A program made the translations under genes and the position numbers. A stretch of 23,898 bases of DNA from an uncultured Bacteroidales bacterium (GTDB taxonomy: Bacteria > Bacteroidota > Bacteroidia > Bacteroidales > WCHB1-69). The first letter of the stretch is position 1. Every line of letters begins with the position of its first letter. Below the pieces are notes generated by a model. It saw nothing but the letters and a program-made list of their open reading frames with translations, was not told the origin of the DNA and did not search any database. The stretch covers positions 1 through 23,898 of the forward strand of contig CALDIA010000180.1 in the NCBI GenBank assembly GCA_937901455.1, in the 5' to 3' direction. Positions 21,039 to 23,898 of this stretch are shown here, piece after piece.

Positions 21039-23180
21039 ATGTTAAAAAAAATTCTTACCCCCCTGTTTTTAGTATTGTGCCTGAGCATAGGAAGCTCCTA
21101 CGCCCAAAACGAGATCATTGATTTGGAAGGCTATTTCCAAGGCAAGTATCTGACGGATAGAATTTATGGCCTGAGTTGGCAGCCTGGCACCGACAACTAC
21201 GCCTATATTGATGATGATTTCAACATCAAACTGGTCAATGCCAAAACCGGGAAAGAGACCCTTTATCTCTCCAGCGACAAACTGGCGGAAGAGAATATCA
21301 AGAAGGTGCGCAGCTTCCAATGGGTGGATGCCAACACCCTCTACTTTCCCCGCAACCAACGGCTCGTAACCGTCTACAAAAACGGACTCTCTGCTTACAC
21401 CTTCTCCGATGTGGACATGGAGGAGGTCATCGACCAGTCGGTGAAGCACAAACTCTTCATTATCAAGAATGACCAAGGTGTCTTCGTGGAGAGTGTGAAG
21501 AACAACTACCAACCCATCTTGCTCTGTCCCGACACGGGGAAAGACATTACCTTCGGCGAGAGTGTCCACCGCAGCGAGTGGGGCATCAACGAGGGCCAGT
21601 ACATTTCCCCCAACGGCAACTACATCGCTTTCTACCGTATGGATGAGAGCATGGTGGAGGACTATCCGCTCGTCAACACGGGCACACCCATCGCCACCGT
21701 AGAGTACATGAAATACCCCATGGCGGGCCGCAATTCCCATAAGGTCACCCTCGGCATCTATGACGTGCCTAAATCGTCTGCCCAAGGCAAGTCTGTCTAT
21801 CATTACATCCAAACCGACCCCGCCGATGGCGAGTTCTTGACCAACGTCACATTCTCCCCCGATGAGCGATATATTTTCATCACTCATCTCAACCGCGCCC
21901 AGAATCACAGCAAACTGATCCAATACGACCTACAGAGCGGACGTAAGCTGAAGGTGCTCATCGAGGAAACCGACAGCCGCTATGTGGAACCGCTCCAGCG
22001 CATCATCTTCCTCAAAAACGACCGCTTCCTCTACTTCAGCGACCGCGACGGCTGGAGACATCTCTACCTGTACGACATGAACGGCAACCTCATCAAGAAG
22101 GTGACGGAAGGCCGCTACGACATCGTGGACTTCTACGGCCTGGATGCCAAGGAGGAGAACCTCTACTTCACCGCCCCGTTGGAGAAACCCGTCAACCAGT
22201 ATGTCTGCAAAGTCAACCTTAAGAGCGGTGTGCTGACCCGTCTGGGTACCGCCGACGGTGTTCATTACCCCATCTTCAGCGACAGCAAGAACTACTTCAT
22301 AGACTACTTCACTAATGTGACCACCCCACGCGTCATCTCACTGGTCAGCAACCAGGGCAAGACGATGAAAGTGCTGAAGACCTCCAAGAACCCGTATGCC
22401 GACTGTGCGATGGGCGAGACCAAGATCTTCCCGATCATCAACAAGCACGGCGACTCCCTCTGGTGCCGCCTCATCACGCCGCCCAACATGGACAAGAGCA
22501 AGAAATATCCGGTGTTTCTCTATGTGTATGGTGGCCCCCATTCCCAATTAGTGACCAATAGTTTCACTTCTGGCGGTGTTTTCTTAGAGTATATGGCACA
22601 GAAAGGCTACATTGTCTTCACCTTGGACAACCGCGGCACCTCCTGTCGGGGCGCAGAGTTTGAGAAATGCATCCATCGTCAGTTGGGCAAACTGGAGATG
22701 GAAGACCAGATGTGCGGAGTCGAGTACCTGAAGAGCCTGCCCTATGTGGATGCCAACCGTATCGGTTTGGACGGCTGGAGCTTTGGCGGCTTTATGACTT
22801 TGTCGCTTATCACCGAGCATCCCGAGACCTTCAAGGCGGCCTCCTGCGGCGGTCCGGTGGTCAATTGGGCCTGGTACGAGGTCATGTATGGAGAGCGCTA
22901 CATGGACACGCCCGAGGAGAACCCGGAGGGCTATGCCGCCGCCAACATCATCTCCAAGATCAAAAACGTACAGTGCCCCCTGTTAGTGATGCACGGTTGC
23001 CAAGACCACACGGTCGTTTGGCAGCACACCCTGGAGCTCATGCGCCAGGCCGTGACTGACGGCATCGAAGTGGAATACTTCCCCTACACCATCTATGACC
23101 ACAACGTCATCGGCCCCGAGCGCGTGCACCTGTGGCACAAGATCGAGCGTTTCCACAACCAGAACCTGAAGGGCGAATAG
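21039..23180 (+). CDS. ptpA: prolyl tripeptidyl peptidase PtpA (S9B), secreted
   Basis: This envelope serine peptidase should release tripeptides ending in proline from peptide N-termini. The 713-residue form starts with a signal peptide (LKKILTPLFLVLCLSIGSSYA), then a beta-propeller and an alpha/beta-hydrolase domain. The triad is Ser581 (GWSFGGF), Asp656 (GCQDH) and His688 (DHNV), each exactly 22 less than P. gingivalis PtpA Ser603, Asp678 and His710. Glu614 (WYEVMYGERY) matches PtpA Glu636, tied to recognition of the free N-terminus. Segments VHRSEWGINEG and YRMDESMVEDYP also match. DPP4-type activity is the alternative. The open frame runs 20 codons further upstream, but the promoter box at 20974 favours the ATG at 21039. 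thpR follows after 3 bases. Confidence 0.92.
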   Translation: MLKKILTPLFLVLCLSIGSSYAQNEIIDLEGYFQGKYLTDRIYGLSWQPGTDNYAYIDDDFNIKLVNAKTGKETLYLSSDKLAEENIKKVRSFQWVDANTLYFPRNQRLVTVYKNGLSAYTFSDVDMEEVIDQSVKHKLFIIKNDQGVFVESVKNNYQPILLCPDTGKDITFGESVHRSEWGINEGQYISPNGNYIAFYRMDESMVEDYPLVNTGTPIATVEYMKYPMAGRNSHKVTLGIYDVPKSSAQGKSVYHYIQTDPADGEFLTNVTFSPDERYIFITHLNRAQNHSKLIQYDLQSGRKLKVLIEETDSRYVEPLQRIIFLKNDRFLYFSDRDGWRHLYLYDMNGNLIKKVTEGRYDIVDFYGLDAKEENLYFTAPLEKPVNQYVCKVNLKSGVLTRLGTADGVHYPIFSDSKNYFIDYFTNVTTPRVISLVSNQGKTMKVLKTSKNPYADCAMGETKIFPIINKHGDSLWCRLITPPNMDKSKKYPVFLYVYGGPHSQLVTNSFTSGGVFLEYMAQKGYIVFTLDNRGTSCRGAEFEKCIHRQLGKLEMEDQMCGVEYLKSLPYVDANRIGLDGWSFGGFMTLSLITEHPETFKAASCGGPVVNWAWYEVMYGERYMDTPEENPEGYAAANIISKIKNVQCPLLVMHGCQDHTVVWQHTLELMRQAVTDGIEVEYFPYTIYDHNVIGPERVHLWHKIERFHNQNLKGE

Positions 23181-23183
23181 CGG

Positions 23184-23783
23184 ATGAAGCGGCTCTTTGT
23201 GGCAGTCAAAGTCACGCTGGATCCAGAGGTGCGGCAGACTATCGAGGACTTGCATCACGCCCTGCGGCACCACACCATCACGTGGGTCAAGCAGGATGTG
23301 TGCCATCTGACGTTGCGCTTCATCGGCGCCACGCCCGATAGTCGCATCCCCCAGATCCGGAAGGCATTGCAGCGGGTCTGCGACCAGAACCAGCCCTTCA
23401 CAATGACCCTCAACAAACACGGCGTCTTCGGCTCGCACTATGAGCCTCGAGTGCTGTGGTTGGGCTTTGAAAAGTTCGGGTCTTTTGAGAAGATGGTCCG
23501 CGATATGGAACCCCTGTTGCAAGAGGCCGGCGTGGAGCCCTACTATGGCAACATTGTGCCGCACATCACCCTCGGACGTGTCAAGAAGGTGGTGGACAAG
23601 CGCCGTTTTTGGGAGCAATATGAGCAGACCATGGGCACCCTCTGCCAGGAAATACACATCCGCGAAATCACCCTCTACCAGAGCATCCTGCACGAAGAGG
23701 GCCCCGAGTACATCCCATTAGCCACGTTCCCGCTAAACTCGCAGAAAAACGCAGATAAGATAATCTATGATTCAAAGGGATAA
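23184..23783 (+). CDS. thpR: RNA 2',3'-cyclic phosphodiesterase ThpR (2H/LigT family)
   Basis: A cytoplasmic 2H phosphoesterase that opens RNA 2',3'-cyclic phosphates, historically called 2'-5' RNA ligase. The two catalytic HxT motifs are visible as His41-Leu-Thr43 (HLTLRF) and His127-Ile-Thr129 (HITLGR), in the usual two-lobe arrangement over 199 residues. The N-terminus MKRLFVAVKV is the typical first strand. It begins three bases after the ptpA stop, so the two are probably co-transcribed, although their functions have no obvious link. The last 15 or so residues after ATFPLN look like non-conserved tail. Confidence 0.92.
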   Translation: MKRLFVAVKVTLDPEVRQTIEDLHHALRHHTITWVKQDVCHLTLRFIGATPDSRIPQIRKALQRVCDQNQPFTMTLNKHGVFGSHYEPRVLWLGFEKFGSFEKMVRDMEPLLQEAGVEPYYGNIVPHITLGRVKKVVDKRRFWEQYEQTMGTLCQEIHIREITLYQSILHEEGPEYIPLATFPLNSQKNADKIIYDSKG

Positions 23784-23795
23784 TTCTCAAATAAT

Positions 23796-23814
23796 ATTTG
23801 CTAAATCAGCAAAT
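23796..23814 (+). terminator. weak hairpin after thpR
   Basis: ATTTGCT and AGCAAAT pair around a five-base loop 13 bases after the stop. There is no T tract, so it is at best a poor terminator, or a 3'-end stabilising hairpin. Confidence 0.3.
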
Positions 23815-23844
23815 TCTAAACAATAATCACATCAGCAGTAATGG

Positions 23845-23881
23845 TATAAGTTCAACTTGGAAAGTTATAAAAGCGGGTAAA
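23845..23881. repeat. right copy of the 37-bp inverted repeat
   Basis: This is the exact reverse complement of bases 1-37, ending in AAAGCGGGTAAA. Seventeen further bases follow before the window ends. No open frame or gene covers it. See the left copy for interpretation. Confidence 0.9.
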
Positions 23882-23898
23882 CAAACAAGCCCGCCGAT

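Noticed and set aside
21069..21923. 284-codon minus-strand open frame
   Set aside because: It is antisense to ptpA and is explained by that gene's GC-rich codon pattern; no motif or promoter supports it.
1..23881. The whole window as a transposon with 37-bp terminal inverted repeats
   Set aside because: No transposase or recombinase is present and the interior holds essential single-copy genes (infB, nusA). A multi-copy element at the assembly edges is simpler. Target-site duplications cannot be tested.

Overview
The window reads as chromosome of a Bacteroidales bacterium (phylum Bacteroidota), probably uncultured; I cannot name a genus. The case rests on three things. Many genes have an upstream TAnnTTTG box, the -7 element of Bacteroidota promoters, and recognisable Shine-Dalgarno sequences are scarce. 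Two S9 peptidases closely follow what I recall of Porphyromonas gingivalis DPP5 and PtpA. IF2, NusA and PdxA are of the Bacteroidota type. Nothing indicates a phage, plasmid or CRISPR locus.

Layout. (1) 1-5700, plus strand: a compact cell-surface glycan operon. It encodes two ATP-grasp enzymes of the 'sugar-transfer associated' type, a TupA-like ATP-grasp enzyme, and a 768-residue fusion of an O-antigen polymerase/ligase-like membrane domain to a GT4 glycosyltransferase. (2) 5691-10870, minus strand: nusA-infB-pdxA, ending in an intrinsic terminator that lies inside the 3' end of the convergent fusion gene. (3) 10915-11270: divergent tRNA-Gln(TTG) and tRNA-Arg(ACG) genes, each with a promoter and a terminator. 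(4) 11285-12724: two small membrane-protein genes, one of them DUF975-like. (5) 12821-15694, minus strand: a lipoprotein DPP5-type peptidase and an O6-alkylguanine DNA alkyltransferase. (6) 15780-17662, plus strand: tightly packed genes for dCMP deaminase, a radical SAM protein and a PAP2 phosphatase. (7) 17693-20878, minus strand: a secreted GH78 alpha-L-rhamnosidase and a 100-residue two-helix membrane protein. (8) 21039-23783, plus strand: a PtpA-type prolyl tripeptidyl peptidase followed by the RNA cyclic phosphodiesterase ThpR.

How the parts work together. The first operon probably builds and decorates a surface polysaccharide: ATP-grasp enzymes form amide-type bonds, and the fusion protein both adds sugars and polymerises or transfers chains. 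The two S9 exopeptidases fit an organism that releases di- and tripeptides in its envelope. The rhamnosidase is an orphan glycan-degrading enzyme with no SusC/SusD genes nearby. nusA-infB-pdxA is housekeeping, but I see no rimP in front of nusA; a tRNA gene and a terminator hairpin stand there instead.

The window is bounded by a perfect 37-bp inverted repeat (1-37 and 23845-23881), which may be a multi-copy element where an assembly stopped. The strongest candidates for something undescribed are the ATP-grasp/polymerase-glycosyltransferase operon, the boundary repeat, and the unusual nusA and infB features.
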